A program made the translations under genes and the position numbers. Under the pieces are notes generated by a model, which was not told the origin of the DNA, ran no database searches, and was given only the letters and a program-made list of their open reading frames with translations. A stretch of 64,000 nt of DNA, taken from contig JAVHKY010000009.1 of assembly GCA_035079385.1 (NCBI GenBank), positions 1,488,001 through 1,552,000 of the forward strand, read 5' to 3'. The DNA comes from Aspidiotus rigidus. Taxonomy: Eukaryota; Arthropoda; Insecta; Hemiptera; Diaspididae. Shown in pieces: positions 12,348 through 25,309 of the stretch. Positions within the stretch are counted from its first letter, which is position 1. Each line of letters opens with the position of its first letter.

Positions 12348-13187
12348 CTTATCAAGACCAAAGGATACCGTTATATCTTTTGTAAACATTTCTACTATGC
12401 CAATTAATTGGTTAAATTTTCCTCTTGCAGGTGTGTATAATTCAATATCATCCATGTGCAGGAGGTGCGTTAAACTATATTCAGTACGTTTGTTACCCCT
12501 TATATTATATCCAATTGCTGACTTATTGAGAATGGCCGCCAGTGGGTTAAGCGCTACTGAAAACCAGAACGGGTCAAGGGAATTTCCCTGGAATATCCCT
12601 GTGTTAATTTCTATTGGCTTGGTCTATATTGTCTTTTCTGTCATTCTTAACTGGGCTCTAGTGTACCAATTCTTCATTACTAATTGGAAGCATTTAATCA
12701 TTTGTGGATGTATTTTATAAATCTGTAGTACTCTGACCAGCCGCGTGTGAGGTACCGAGTCATAAGCCTTTCTATAATCGATAAACGCCGTGTATATTTT
12801 TCATTTATTTCTCATAGCTTGCTCCGTTACCTCTTGGTCTACTACCAGTTGCTCTTTGCATCTGTAACTATTCCTTTTGCATCCCTTCTGTTCTTCCGCG
12901 ATTATATTATTTAAGTCACATTGTCTTCTGATTTTGTTTTCTATGCAAGCAGTAAAAATCTTATGCATAGTCGGTAGGCAGACTATTGGTCTATAATTCG
13001 AGGGATCCTTGATGTCGCCTTTCTTTGGGATAAGGTTTGTAACCCTTCACTTGGAGCTCTTGGTATTTTTTCAGGGTCTCCGAGGTATCCGTTCATTAAT
13101 TCTAAGAGCGGCCCGTGTACTGCTGTTAATTTCTTTAGTTAGAAGTTGTGTATTTTATCTTTTCCCGTTGCTTTCCAATTATCATTA

Positions 13188-13561
13188 CACCAAAAAAAGA
13201 AGAAAATGAAAAATGCATGAACGAAATTATACGATTCTAGCCGTATTTTCGACGTTGATCACGATGCCGTTGACCGTTTTTCGAAATTTTCTCTGGTTAT
13301 CGAGAAATGATCATATCAAGTTCCCGCGAATTTTGGCGACGTGCAGTGCAGTGTTTGTTCTCGTAGGTACTTGCGAAATTCGATAGCTGGGTACCTAACA
13401 TTTACTGCGCGTTGCTACGATTCACGGGAACTTGATATGATCATTTCTCGATAACCAGATCCAATTTCGAAAAACGGTCAACGGCGTCGTGATCAACATT
13501 GAAAATACTGCTAGAATCGTATAATTTCGTTCATGCATTCTTCAATTTTTTTTGTGTGGTG
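13188..13561. mobile_element. 374-bp MITE with long terminal inverted repeats
   Basis: The two halves are near-perfect reverse complements for about 150 bp (shared words ATGCATGAACGAAATTATAC, GTTGATCACGA, GATCATATCAAGTTCCCG). The ends read CACCAAAAAAAG and TTTGTGTGGTG. TTA flanks both sides (13185-13187 and 13562-13564), the kind of duplication made by PIF/Harbinger-type elements, which is my tentative class. It interrupts the reverse transcriptase region of the LINE. Confidence 0.75.
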
Positions 13562-15060
13562 TTACGAGCTTCTTTTATCACTACCTTCAGCTCCTTTATT
13601 GTGATCTTTTTCTTCGGCATTTCTTGAAGATTTTTCATTTCACTTATGATCTGCCCAACCCACTCCGCACTGTCATTATGTTCTACCTCCTCAGCCCATA
13701 GCTTGGACTAATATTACGTTATCTGTTTTTCCATGGGGCTTTTTTGTTTCCACTCGTTCATTTCCTTTATTTCTGTAGAATCCTTTCTCATCTTTTAGGA
13801 ATTTTCGGTTATGTATCTTTTGTTGATGGCATTTCTTATACGTTCTAAGTCTCTTCTGTCGCGCCCGGACTTCCTCTATTGTCTGGTTTGTCCCTTCACG
13901 TGTATGTACTGTATACTTCGTATTTCTTCCTCAGTTTTCTTATCTAGTATTTCATTTGTTCGCTTGTTGTCTTTTCATTGTAAATTGTTAATGTGTTCAG
14001 GTCTGCTCTGAGTACTTTAATCTGTTTTTCAAGCTCTATATGGCACATAGGTATTGATTGTGTCTTACGCTTCTGGGTTCGTCTACTGCTATGAGTTTTA
14101 TCCCGATCTTCTTATGATTGTTATCGCTGCACAGTATAATATCTCCTGAATATCCTCATATTTGTCCACTTGTTTCCTTTAATGGCCACATAGTTATTCA
14201 TTGCTTGGATCAATTTCCTGAGTTTTGTTATCTCTCTTACTCTGGGGAGCTTTGGCCCATTTTCCACTGGTATGCCTCCGTATTCCGTCAATGCCCCCTG
14301 ATATTTTTCCTCTATTGTGTGTTTCCATTCATTTGTCATTTTGTTTTCTTCCTTGATTTGTTCATCTTTGTCAGGACTCTGCGTTTGGTTCCTCTGTATC
14401 GGGCCGGTGTTTTCACCGTCATTTTCTTCATTTTGGTTTTCTGGTTCTGTAATTTGCCTTTGTACTTCATTCTACATGTTTTCTATAATTGATTGTGCTA
14501 TCATGTTGTTACGTAGTATAGCTCGTCTTTGGTTCTCTAGCCTTTGGTCCGTCACATTCAAGTCTTTGTATTCTTCCTTATTTAGTTTATACAACTTCTT
14601 CCTATAATTTGTGCGTTCCGTTTCTAGCCTAATAAACGCAATATATGAGCGGAGTATAAATATATTAATTTCTTCATTCCACTTGAGTCTATTTGCTCCT
14701 GCTTTTGGCGCCTCCACGGCTGAATTGGCTTTACAATTGGAAGCATTAGTTTGTGCCTCCCGGGTGGTTTGCGGTTCGGTTTACCGGGGCTGTACCGCTT
14801 GCTCTACAGCTTGGTCCCGGCAGTGGCTCATTTAGATTCTCAACATATTACCACTTCATCTATTTTGTCCAAGACTTGACTACGTCTTTGTACCGTCTTA
14901 TTGCCTTTAATTCCCTTTTATACCTTCGGGCTGGTTTTAGATAGAGGAGCAAAGCCGTGAAGACTTTGAACTTAAGGAGATCTCCGGACGTGAGAGTGCA
15001 AGAACTATATGTACCACATTAATCTCCGATGCATTAGAAGTATGTAACCCTCTTTCCTCT

Positions 15061-16206
15061 ATTTCAGTCGACAGTAGTTCATCTCACTAGAACTGAGGAC
15101 GCCGCTGCATTTGACTGCTTGAGTCTCAACGCCACCGTCCCTAGGATAGGTGACCTGTCCCTGTCTCTATCCGGTTTAGCAGGCCTTCCCCAGTTGCACT
15201 GAGTACTTGCCCTGTCTAAATCCCCCTTACACTCTTCTGTCCAGTCGATCTGATTTCCCGCCGAGATTGGTTTTCGCGACCTCCCATCGGTTTCTCGACA
15301 ATATAACAGGGGCACCACATGTAGGCGAGTGCAGACTAAAATAGTAGACCCTTTAAACTATGATAATGTAACCAATTTTTTTTCTCTAGAATGAAAATTT
15401 GACAGACATTACAAGCATAGACCAGTGACAGTAAGTATCGCAAAACAATCGCATGCACTGTGTCTTACAAATTCGGATATGTATCAATTTGAAAAATGAT
15501 AATATCTGAATATCAAGTACTGTATAAAAATAATACGCAGTACGAAATATAAACGAACTCACGCTAATATAAGCAGGTGATCAAACTGATATTGAAGAAC
15601 AACAATTGCAAAACCTGATGGAGAAACAAAAATGACCACCAACTCATTTACTTTCTAACGCAAAAATTACTTTTATTTCTGTAGTAGAACAATTCAATTG
15701 ATGTCGATCATCGCGCATTGAAAATTAAAATTAAAAGGTTGGTGAACAACAATCAAAAGGCTGAAAGTGAAGAAAAACAAGCGATTGCAAGTGGCGATTT
15801 TGGGTGGTCAAGAACGTGCCACAAAAAGGTCAGCACAGGTTTTTGGGGGTGTAATTTTTAATAATGTTATTGCGGATACCTAGTTAGATAGTTTTTTTAA
15901 AATGATATTCCGCTTTTGGCTCGCAAAATGTTTCTATTTGTCTCTTATCGCCTGTACTATATTCTCAGAATAAAAATAAACTTTTTCAAAGCATTTCTAA
16001 ACAAGTTTCAAATTGGCCAGTTTTTCTCACCCAAATCTTGAAATTATTACTTAGTTATTATTTGTTGCCTTTTTCTTTTAAAGGGAGGAGAAGGGGGTGG
16101 GATTTAAACGGAAGATCAGAAAACAAGAAAAGACGGATACTAGTAATGTATCAATTGTGGTTACATAATACATAATTTAATTTCATGTTCGATTTATATT
16201 TTACAG
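15061..16206. other. Unassigned sequence up to exon C
   Basis: Part of 15061-15320 may be the 5' untranslated end of the LINE. The remainder is intron-like with no recognised motif. Confidence 0.35.
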
Positions 16207-16445
16207 ATTTACTAGGTATACCTCCTACAGGTGGTTTTGAATATGAAAAAACAACCAATTGGCATTGGTGTCCAAAATACTGTGGTCGAAAATATAAGCG
16301 TAGTAGTCATTTAAAAAGACATTTGAAGTATGAATGTGGCGTACCGAAACAATTTCAGTGTTCTGTTTGTCAACGAGAATTCAAGTTGAAAGAACATTTA
16401 CGGAATCACAGAATTAACATACATAAAATCGTTACTAGTATTTGA
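16207..16445 (+). CDS. lola: Exon C: alternative lola-type terminal exon (C2HC + C2H2 fingers)
   Basis: The acceptor TATATTTTACAG ends at 16206. After two leftover bases, 78 codons run from 16209 to a TGA at 16443-16445. Finger 1 has C21, C25, H38, C43 (core CPKYCGRKY). Finger 2 has C51, C54, H67, H72 (core CSVCQREF). The connector ECGVPKQF is shared with exons A, B and D. The 20-residue linker contains a Pro/Gly turn and two Trp just before the first cysteine. AATAAA at 16466 is only about 20 bp after the stop, so the 3' UTR may be very short. The exon is flanked on the right by a hairpin module (16881) and by a cluster of dispersed repeats, and 16.7 kb separates it from exon D. Confidence 0.88.
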
Positions 16446-16465
16446 ATTAAAATATATATGCGCTC

Positions 16466-16471
16466 AATAAA
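16466..16471 (+). promoter_or_regulatory. Candidate poly(A) signal of exon C
   Basis: AATAAA only about 20 bp after the exon C stop codon, implying a very short 3' UTR if used. Confidence 0.55.
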
Positions 16472-16880
16472 CTGTACACCTATTGACTATGTTTAATTCT
16501 GAAAGTCCGTTTATAAAAATAAACATAATCCTGTTATACAGCTGATAAGTAAGTCTATGCAATTGCAGTAGAGCTGTAATCACTTTCGAAAACATTTTCC
16601 TCGCCATAATTTGTCAATCAGTTGAAATACCTGATCAGAGTCTTCAGAGGCAAGTCAATTGAGTGAGATTTTGACTGATATGAACTGGTGTACCATACTC
16701 GTACATAATAAGTTATCACATGATATTTCATTTCATCAATGTGAAAATATTTATCTATTCGTTCTTTCTTCTTTTCTGTTTCACAAAAATCGTAATACGT
16801 TTATAGGTTGTTCAATCTCTTTTTCTTCAATCTGAGAAATTACAAGCGGCTTGTTCGTTGATTTTCTTCAAGAAAAAACA

Positions 16881-16966
16881 CTCACGCAGTCGCGTGAGTA
16901 GTACACGACTTTTCCTCTCACAATCCAAAAATCATTGAGAGAGTCACTCCCTCTCTTTAAATTAAA
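16881..16966 (+). repeat. Hairpin module, copy 2
   Basis: CTCACGCAGTCGCGTGAG (16881-16898) is a perfect 7-bp stem with a 4-nt loop, followed by TAGTACACGACTTTTC and GAGAGAGTCACTCCCTCTC. The same block of about 90 bp lies in inverse orientation at 33000-33076. Both copies abut the palindrome-marked repeat family. Confidence 0.6.
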
Positions 16967-16968
16967 CA

Positions 16969-19900
16969 CCAATGACCTGTCCATCATGTCAAATATTTGT
17001 AGAATGAACAATAAAACTCAGTTTATAAATTCTATCACTATAACGCCAAATCAATTGATAACAGAGTAAAAATATTTATAATTCAATAAGGAAACCTGAA
17101 TTTTGTTTTAATTTAGGCTAGGAGTCATCTAAAACCTACGAAACATCTCCAGAAAAACCACTCCCCCTCCCTCTGCCCAAACTGCTAAGAGGCTATAACA
17201 GTTGTTTCTGCGATATTTGCGAATTGATATTTCGATTACTCCCAATATGATTAACCGTAACCTACAGAATCGTATTAACTCAATTGGAAACGCACTGAGG
17301 AATTACTATCAATTAATCGTCGAAAAAATTGTTGGTACCCATCTTCAGATTGAGACTATAACTTATCTAAATCTCGAAAAAATCCATCCAGTAGTTTTGG
17401 AGGAGATCCGCGGACAAAAAAATTTCTTTAAGCGTAAATATAGGCCTATATAAAGAAACCGGATTTTTTTTTCATCCTGAAAGAGCGTCGAGAAAGTTGA
17501 CTGCTTCTTCTCCCTGTCAATCTTGCTACAGATGTAATGCCGCACTTTTCGAGCTAAAAAGTAGGTAAAAAAAGAGCTCTACAATCACCTTTTCGCATAC
17601 GTTATTCTTAGCCTAGTATTAGTGTAGTATACTGTATATTAGGCTGAGTGGTTCTATTCTTTATCACTTCCGATTCCTGGCATCTCATCATGCTATCTCC
17701 AAATAATATTCCTCTCTTGCACTTATAAATTATTGTATTCACGCTATCATCACCATTTTCTATGCAAACTCCATCCCTGGAAATCCAGCTACAATGAGAT
17801 AAAAAAATCGATGTCGAGGCCAAAGAAGCAACAAATCACCCACCAGTCAACCCCTCATTCCTTCCCTCACACTTCAACATTTCCAAACGTATTAACAATA
17901 ATATTTCACTTTTCTAGCTAGAAAAGTCGGTAAAAAAATATATAGCACCCGAGCCTGGTTCACTCGTATTTATTTTTTTGTAACTTGGTCATATTGTAGT
18001 ATTATTATATTTGAAGATGTGCACCTGCAATTTTTTTGAGAATCGGATAAACAGTTCTCGAGAAATGTTCAATTTCTTGAAAAATTTCTCAGTATTATCA
18101 AGTAGCTGATGAGAGCATGAATACAATTTATGAGAGGACAAAAAGAAGAGCGGATCTTCAAGTGATGCCAGGGGGAAATTAGGAGTTGAGGCACTCGGCT
18201 TCATAATCAGTATAACCTGTCAATCATACCAAATATTTGTAGAATGAACGATAAAACTCAGTTTATAAATTTTATCACTATGACGTCACATCAACTGATA
18301 ACAGAGTGAAAATACCTATAATCCAATGAGGAAACCTGAATTTTGTTTTAATTTAGGCTAAAAGTCATCTAAAACCTACGAAACGTCTCCAGAAAAACGA
18401 CTCCTCCTCCCCCTGCCCAAACTGCTACGAGGCTATAACAGTTGTTTAATTGAAAATAATCTTTCCATTTCCTGAGACATCTCAAATCAACTATGAACCA
18501 CACTATCAATTATGTACATACACATGAAAAAATGACTATAAATCAATAATTAATTAAGAATGAAGTCACCGACGTAGTCTAGCAGCATACTTGATGAAGA
18601 CTATAAAAAAGTGTACTCAATCATTCAAACTCAAGGTTTTCACTATCGCGTATGACTAATGATAATGATAAAAAATGAACAAACCGCCATTGCCACTACC
18701 CGTTCAAAAACAAATTTACAAAACAAAAATTCAACAAAGCAAAATTCAAGGCTCTAGGGACTGTGGGAAGCGAGATAAAGGGTACTAAATTTGAATAAAA
18801 TATCGTCGAAAATAAAATAAAAAAAAGTCGGTAAAATAAAACAAGCTTTACAGTCACTTTTTCCGATACATTATTCATAGCCAGTATTAGTTTAGTATAC
18901 TGTATATTATGTTGAGTTTCTCAATTCTTTATCACCTCCGATTCCTGGCATCTCTTAATGCTATCTCCAGCTGATATTCCTCTCGTGCACTTATAAATTG
19001 TATTCACGCTATCATCACCATTTTCTATGCAAACTCCATCCCAAGATTCTTCATCTGGAAATCCAGCTACAAGGAAATCCCTAAAAACTAAAAAAATCAA
19101 TGTCGAAGCCAAAGAAGCAACCTATCACCCACCAGTCAACCCCTGATTCTTTCCCTCGCGCTTCAACAATTTCAAACGTATTAACGAAATACCTCACTTT
19201 TCTAGTTAGAAAAGTCGGTAAAATGGTATTTCCATCTCCCGAAACACCTCGAATCAACTTTAACCACTATCAATTATGTATAGGTACATGAAAAAATGAC
19301 GTATAAATCAATAATTAATTAAGAATGAAGTCACCAAGGTAGTCTCGCATCGGCCCACTTGATAAAAATTAAAGAATTGTACTTAATCATTCAAATTCAA
19401 GGTTTTCACTATCGAGTATGAATAATAATAATGAAAATAAAATGAACAACCCGCCATTGCCCCTATCCGTTCAAAAACAAATTTAACAAAACAAATAACA
19501 TTTGACAAAACAAAATTCAAGGCTTTAGGGGTTGTGGGAAGCGAGATATAAGTGTACTAAATTTGAGTAAAATATCATCGAAAAAATAAAAAATTCAATG
19601 AACCCTTAGTTAAGAATGAAAGAAGAATGAACCACTTGAATGATAAAACTTCTTCATCACAATACACGTACTGATAACAAACCTTCTCGTAATGTAAGCA
19701 GCTACTCGCAGCTATTTGTAAGAAGCCACTCGTAATAGAGAGAAATTTTTCAAAAAAAGTGAAAATTTTTCGAGAACTACTCATCCGATCCTCAAAAAAA
19801 TTGCAGGTGCACATCTTCAGATAGAATACTATAATGTGGCTGAGTTTCAAAAAAATCCATCGGGTAGTTTCGAAAGAGTTCCACGGACAAAAAAATCTTA

Positions 19901-20045
19901 TATGTATATATATATAAGGAAACCTGAAATTTTTTCTTTTGCTAGTTATGATCTAGGACCTCTAAAACGTCGAGAAAGTTGGTTGCCCCCTCCCCCTGTT
20001 GACCTTGCTACGGGTGTAATACCTCACTTTTCTAGCTAGAAAAGT
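16969..20045. repeat. Cluster of nested copies of a palindrome-marked repeat family
   Basis: The cluster is built of duplicated blocks. 16969-17210 and 18212-18450 share ACCTGTC, AATATTTGTAGAATGAAC and AACTGCTA.GAGGCTATAAC. 17570-17935 and 18840-19215 share TATACTGTATATTA and GATTCCTGGCATCTC. 18470-18810 and 19220-19590 share AATAATTAATTAAGAATGAA and CCGCCATTGCC. Three blocks end with the palindrome CTTTTCTAGYTAGAAAAG followed by TCGGTAAAA (about 17912, 19197, 20028). Other copies lie elsewhere in the window. No transposase was recognised, so the class is unknown. All short open frames here belong to the repeat. Confidence 0.7.
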
Positions 20046-22033
20046 CGGTAAAAACAAGTATCCTGTGCGTTGCACGAGGTGATAAGAGAGTCGGCCTATG
20101 TTATCTCTACAGAAAAAATAGATTAGGTACAACTTATAAGTACAATTTGCAATTAGGCCTATCACTAGTTCTCACATGAAAAAAATGAACGTCCCACAAT
20201 AAATAATTAAATGCATTAATTCTTAAATATCAGTCTCAATAGTTGAATAATTATGAAAATAATAATTACTTGTACTTGAAAACATATCCTGTAATATGAG
20301 AAACTCAAATCTTTTATTTCCTCTTCTACCCTTTGATGAGATAGGTTTTAAACAAAATAAATGAATTCCTTTACAACAAAAATAGTAAATGATAGTTGGC
20401 TAATTTTGCAATGTAATTCCCTAATTTGGTACATAACTCAGACAGGCAAACCCAGATTAGAAACTAGATAATACACTGCAACCAAATAATATAATTTTGA
20501 TGGTTAGGTATTCACCACCTAAACATTTTCTTCTATTAGCTTTCCATCGAATATGAGAACTACCTACAAACTCAGATTGAAACTAGTTGAAACACTAGAT
20601 CGCGTCACGTACCTATATTTGTCTTACGTACGTACACATACGATAAATGATATTTTATTTATTCATGCTCATGACGTCACCATTGTAACAAGTATTCAAA
20701 TGTACGTTGACGTTTTATTAGGACGTAAAATAAAGAGCATAATATTCATGTACACCAATACACACATATCTTACCCACACTTATTCTACCCCTACTTAAT
20801 CCCCACTTATATTTAACCATATATTTAAGTTGTGCACTTTATATCGTAACCTCTACTTATTCTATCCCTACTTATCTCACCTTAAATATGTGGTTAAATG
20901 TAAGTGAGGATGAATTTCTCATTTTGGCGTTCGCCGTTTCTTTCTTTTGTTTTTAAAACATACACAACCATGTTATAAATGTCGTTCCATCATCATATTT
21001 CTCAGGTTTCACTTCTATTTCCCGGTCAGCGTTTGTTTTGGCGTGCCACATTTCAAAATGGCGCAAACGGATGTCATTTTGTCGTTTCTTCCGCATTTTT
21101 TGTCGGTCCGAAAAATCACACCCATAATTTATCGCAGGCAACTTCTTTGAAAATACTTCAAAAGAGTAGATTTTCTGGGAAATCAATTGCGGAAAAAAAA
21201 AATCTGTGAAGATGTAGATTACGTGAGAAATCTTAATGTGAATACTATGTACTCGTCTCTTCATCAATCTTTGCATGACAGGGGCTTGTGTATGCACGCG
21301 CATTTTCCTTTTGCAATTGAATGTGCGAGGGAGGTACCGCGTGAAGCACGTGGAGCAGAATTGTAGTACTTGTTAAGGCACGCGTGGAGTGAGACTGGCT
21401 CCGAGTATTAAACTGACGCAAGAAATTGAAGCGCGCGTTAGAATTTGAATGTAATAATTTTTTAGCAGATTGCTTGAAGACAAAGCTAGAGGGCAGGGCG
21501 GCTTGTGTAGCATAAAATAATCATTACATGTTTTTGTCCCGGTTCGACTATCAGAAGTTCTCTCTAGGGTCGGCTGCATCTCGAAAGCCATCAAATTTTT
21601 CTTCGTCTTACTTTAGTCGCTCACGCGTCACATGACCTCAGGCATGATAGTTCACAGCGCATTTTGGGGTAGTGGGTATTCTTTAATGCACGTTCCGTGC
21701 AAAATAAAAATAGGTAGTTGATGATATGGTAAATTTTTTCCTTTTTTTCCTTCAAAGGTTGAAAATATTCAATAAAAATGAAACAAAAAGACTATCGAAT
21801 GTGTGTAAATTGGTAGTTCCATTATTTATCTAATTATTATTTGAGATTGCTTTGTTTTGAATTTAATTCACATTGAAAGAGGAAATAGCCCATACTTTGA
21901 AGGAGAAATATTGAGAGTTATTATTGTTACAAATTAAAATAAGAACGAGTAGTCCGAAATGTTCTACTGGTTAAAAAAAATCAATGTATCTACTCGCGAT
22001 TTCGATTATTAGAATCAAGTTGGCTTTCAACTA
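20046..22033. other. Unassigned, mostly AT-rich
   Basis: No gene recognised. At 20770-20900 a TTATTCTA.CCCTACTTA word recurs, and TATTTAACCATATATTTAAG has a distant reverse match (TTAAATATGTGGTTAAA), indicating a small repeat. Overlapping open frames near 20950-21300 on both strands lack any family motif. Confidence 0.35.
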
Positions 22034-22597
22034 CAGTCTACTCTCGATTTAACGAAGGCCAAGGGAGCAAGGAAAAAATTCCTTAAATCGAGTTTTCGTT
22101 AAAACAAAATTCGTTAATTCGAGAAGAGAAAAGAAAATTCGTTAAATTGCGTTAAATGGAATTTCCTAATTCGTCAAAGTTGATGTTTTGTACTTCAAAC
22201 GCAATTTTTTACGAATTTAGTTGAAATTTCTTCAAAATATACTCGTTTTATTTTCGTCAAAATTGGTTCAATTTTCTTTCCATTGATTCGGATTTTTGTC
22301 AAATTTGTCATGGTTGAAGTTTTGTACTTTTAATACTTGGCTTTCAAGAAAAAATGGTTGAATTTTTCTTAAACTTGATCGCAATTTTGTCAAAATTGAT
22401 CGAATTTTCTTCAAATTTTGTTAGATTTTTGTCGAAATTAGTCAAAATTGCTTGCACATTAAATTTCGTTAAATCGAGTACAAATTTTTCGTTATAATGA
22501 GTTCTTCGCAAGGGAACAGAGTTTTATTTCGTTAAATCGCGTTTTTCGTTAAATCTACGTTCCTTAAATCAACGTTCGTTAAATTGAGAGTCGACTG
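22034..22597. mobile_element. pogo/Tigger-like MITE 1
   Basis: The ends CAGTCTACTCTCGATTTAACG and its inverse (TTAAATTGAGAGTCGACTG) form a TIR, flanked on each side by TA (22032-22033, 22598-22599). The interior repeats variants of TTCGTTAAATCGAG many times. Ends that start CAGT and a TA target fit pogo/Tigger-type mariner derivatives. No transposase is present. Confidence 0.65.
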
Positions 22598-23346
22598 TAT
22601 TGTGAATCTGAGTCAGCGGCCACTTTTGAAAGAAACAAGTGAGGATATTGGCCGCCATCTTTAGTCGTTACGTCATCATTCATACAGTTCTCTATTCAGG
22701 TGCAATTAGTAGAGTTATTTTGCATATCTTAGGGGTGCGTTCAGAAACGCGTAACCAACTGTGATCAGTGAGTTGTTTCTCATTCCAGTCTAGCAATAGA
22801 TTAAGAAAGAGTAACCAAGACGGACGATCGATCGGTTGCGCGCACCCCTGGTAGCGCTGAGTTCTGTATTTTGTTCTGGCATTCAGTCTAATTGTTTTCT
22901 TTACTATTTTCAAATTGTGATAAACTGTTTTCAGTCATTGGAATAAGAAAGTCTGAAAATGAATGATGATGTAACGATTAAATGTCCTCAGTCATATTTA
23001 TAGGACTCTACTTTTAGGCCTTTAGTGGTATTGATTGTATGTATCAATAATATATCTCCTTGAATCGAAAGCGACCTCTTGGTATGGAATTGGCTTTCCG
23101 TATTGATGATTGAATATCCTTGATTAGTTCCTTTGTGATGGACTTGATTGAATTGGATAGTCTCTTCTTGGCTCGCAAGCTGACTTTTAGAGTCGTCATC
23201 AAATATTACGTTGGTGTTACTCATGTAGGTAGATGCAGGCAGCAGCACGCCGTATACGTGTATCATCTACTTGTTTTTTATCTACTGTACTTGCAACAGT
23301 TGTAATACATATTGTTTGTATAAAAGCTTGAATAACAAGTCTATAG
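22598..23346. other. Unassigned spacer
   Basis: No gene or repeat boundary recognised. Confidence 0.3.
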
Positions 23347-23551
23347 GGCTTTTCCATGTCGGCGTATTGCATACGTATTCTCCTACGTGTTATCGAAATG
23401 GTAGTATTTCTAACATTGCTCTTATGGATGTTGCTGGATTGCATACTCATTTTCATTGTGGAGTAGTTTGCCATAAGAGCAATGTTAGAAATGCTACCAT
23501 TTTGATAACGCGTAGGAGAATACGTATGCAATGCGCCGACATGGAAAAGCC
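23347..23551. repeat. Long near-perfect palindrome
   Basis: Arms of about 90 bp (23347-23437 and 23462-23551) share GGCTTTTCCATGTCGGCG, GTATTCTCCTACG and CTAACATTGCTCTTATGG, with about 25 bp between them. It would form a strong hairpin in single strand or RNA. It is probably a fold-back MITE; open frames on both strands simply mirror one another. Confidence 0.7.
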
Positions 23552-25309
23552 ATATACGTCGTGCTACATACTATGGCATTTTCGTACCTACTGATTATTA
23601 TTTTTATCCAGCAGCAAAAAAGTTCCGCTATAGGAACGTACTCTTTGTATCCTGATTCAAATCAATTATTGAGAGATGACTCAATGAGGAGTAGCCAAAA
23701 TGATCGGTAAGACGGTAATATCTTCAAAGCAAAGTTGAAACCATGTTTACAGTATGGTTTTGAGAAGTATGCATCTCCAGAATTATTTTGAAGAATTTCT
23801 TCAAAGTTTCAGAATATTGTGGATTTTGTGCTCAGTCCTCAGTTTCAACATCACATTCAGTTAGCATAATTAAGTGTTGAAATATTCGAACCGGGCATCC
23901 GCCAGTATTGCTAACAACGCGCGTGTTTTATTCAACAGTAATGAGACTTTTGCCAAATACAGAAGAGGTATCTAAACTATGACAGTATATGGGAGAAGAA
24001 TGAAAAATTAGTAATAACTCTAGAATGAAGCGGACTTGAAAATGTTGTCATCTCATCCAATCTATAAAATATGTGTTTGTGGACATATTTAAAAAAATCA
24101 AATCTGTTTCATTCTGTTACTTCAATTTTTTTCATTTTCCTCTGGTTTACGGCTACAGTTTTGTCATCTCTCACGATTTATCCCCGCTGCAGCGCAACGC
24201 TAAGGCTGCCCGGTTCATATAAGGACGTCTTCCTCGTGGCCAATCGCAACATGAGCGACGAATTTTGAAATAAAGAGGAACAGCGGATAGCCAAAGAAGA
24301 AGAGGCATCGAAGGTACGAGGAATTATTTTTATGAATTACCTGCTCGAACTCGCAAAAATTGTTGGATTTCTTTACACGTTGCGTACGCCCGTCTGATAT
24401 GAATACTTCCCCGTAATGTTTCCACTAAGCGTGTAAGTGCGGAGCGTCGGGTCGGGGTCTCGGGGGGGAAGGTAACAAAGTTTTCTTTGCGATGCTCTCT
24501 GTCTCGTTTAGAAGACATTATTCACAATTTTGATGGAACGGTATCGAATTATGTATTCAGGTATGCTCTGTAAGACATGATATAATTTACTGAAAAAATA
24601 ATCCAACTTAACGAATACAATGAAAAGTTGTAAAACTTGATAAAATCTAATGATTTTAGTATTTTTTATAGTACCACCATAGTCATTCAAACTGCAGAGA
24701 TTTTTTTTTAGTGTAACAGCGTTTAGCGTGTATTCTTATGAGAAAAGGAGATTACAAAATTTAATAAATGAAAATCTGAAATCATTGTGAGCCGGACGCA
24801 TAAGAGTGATAGCTAAAATTTGGGCCACGATTGAAGATAATATATAGAAATTTCCGATTTTTTATTTACCTATTTTTCAAAGTGGCCTATTTTCACACGC
24901 ATTCTTATAGAATCTTTGAAAAAGTTAGCCGTTATTGTTCTGTGCTTGTTCCGGCCTTCCTTCAAGGTGGCCATGGATATAGAAAGCTCATGCGCATTGC
25001 GTGAGGAAGAATATTGTTGTACACATTACGAATTCATGTGTACCAAAGACTAGCGTACTCTACACAAGAAGAAAATAAGCAATTAACTTGCGCTGCATGG
25101 CGGCCCTAGCCGAGATTAGGGTCGCTGAAGTCACCAAAACATAGAAAATTTGAAAAATCATTTATTTTATCAATACAATGAGTCCTACAAAAAAACGAGT
25201 TGTGATAGTATTAAAATTAAAAGTCAAATAGCCTGAAGGACAAAGTGCAGTACTCTAACACCTAATTCCCACGCGCATACCGAAGCGTCTATTGTATCAA
25301 CGTTGTCTT
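23552..25309. other. Unassigned spacer with a small dispersed repeat
   Basis: The word GCGCTGCATGGCGGCCCTAG at about 25090 recurs in variants at about 31045 and 53907, each in a GGAAAGCGAT- or similar context. No gene was recognised in the rest. Confidence 0.35.

Larger units (their letters stand above)
10617..15060 (-). mobile_element. Decayed non-LTR retrotransposon (LINE), minus strand
   Basis: Read on the minus strand, conserved reverse-transcriptase words appear in order: NYRPIVCLPT (about 13000), EEQKGC, DYRKAYDSVPH (about 12770), GIFQGNSLDPFW (about 12590) and the catalytic HLLHMDDIELY (about 12450). Next comes YSFGILNWSESELEE (11540-11585) and finally TKILPVILSTTGH (about 10860). An upstream part includes RLKWNEEIN (about 14680). 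A stop and several frame breaks show it is dead. The plus-strand base run TTATTATTATTTTT at about 10620 fits a 3' tail. The family resembles R4/Dong or R2-type LINEs in motif style, but I cannot settle the clade. It is interrupted by a SINE (11846-12347) and a MITE (13188-13561). The 5' boundary is approximate. Confidence 0.75.

Noticed and set aside
14118..14492. 124-codon plus-strand frame
   Set aside because: It is antisense to the coding remains of the minus-strand LINE.
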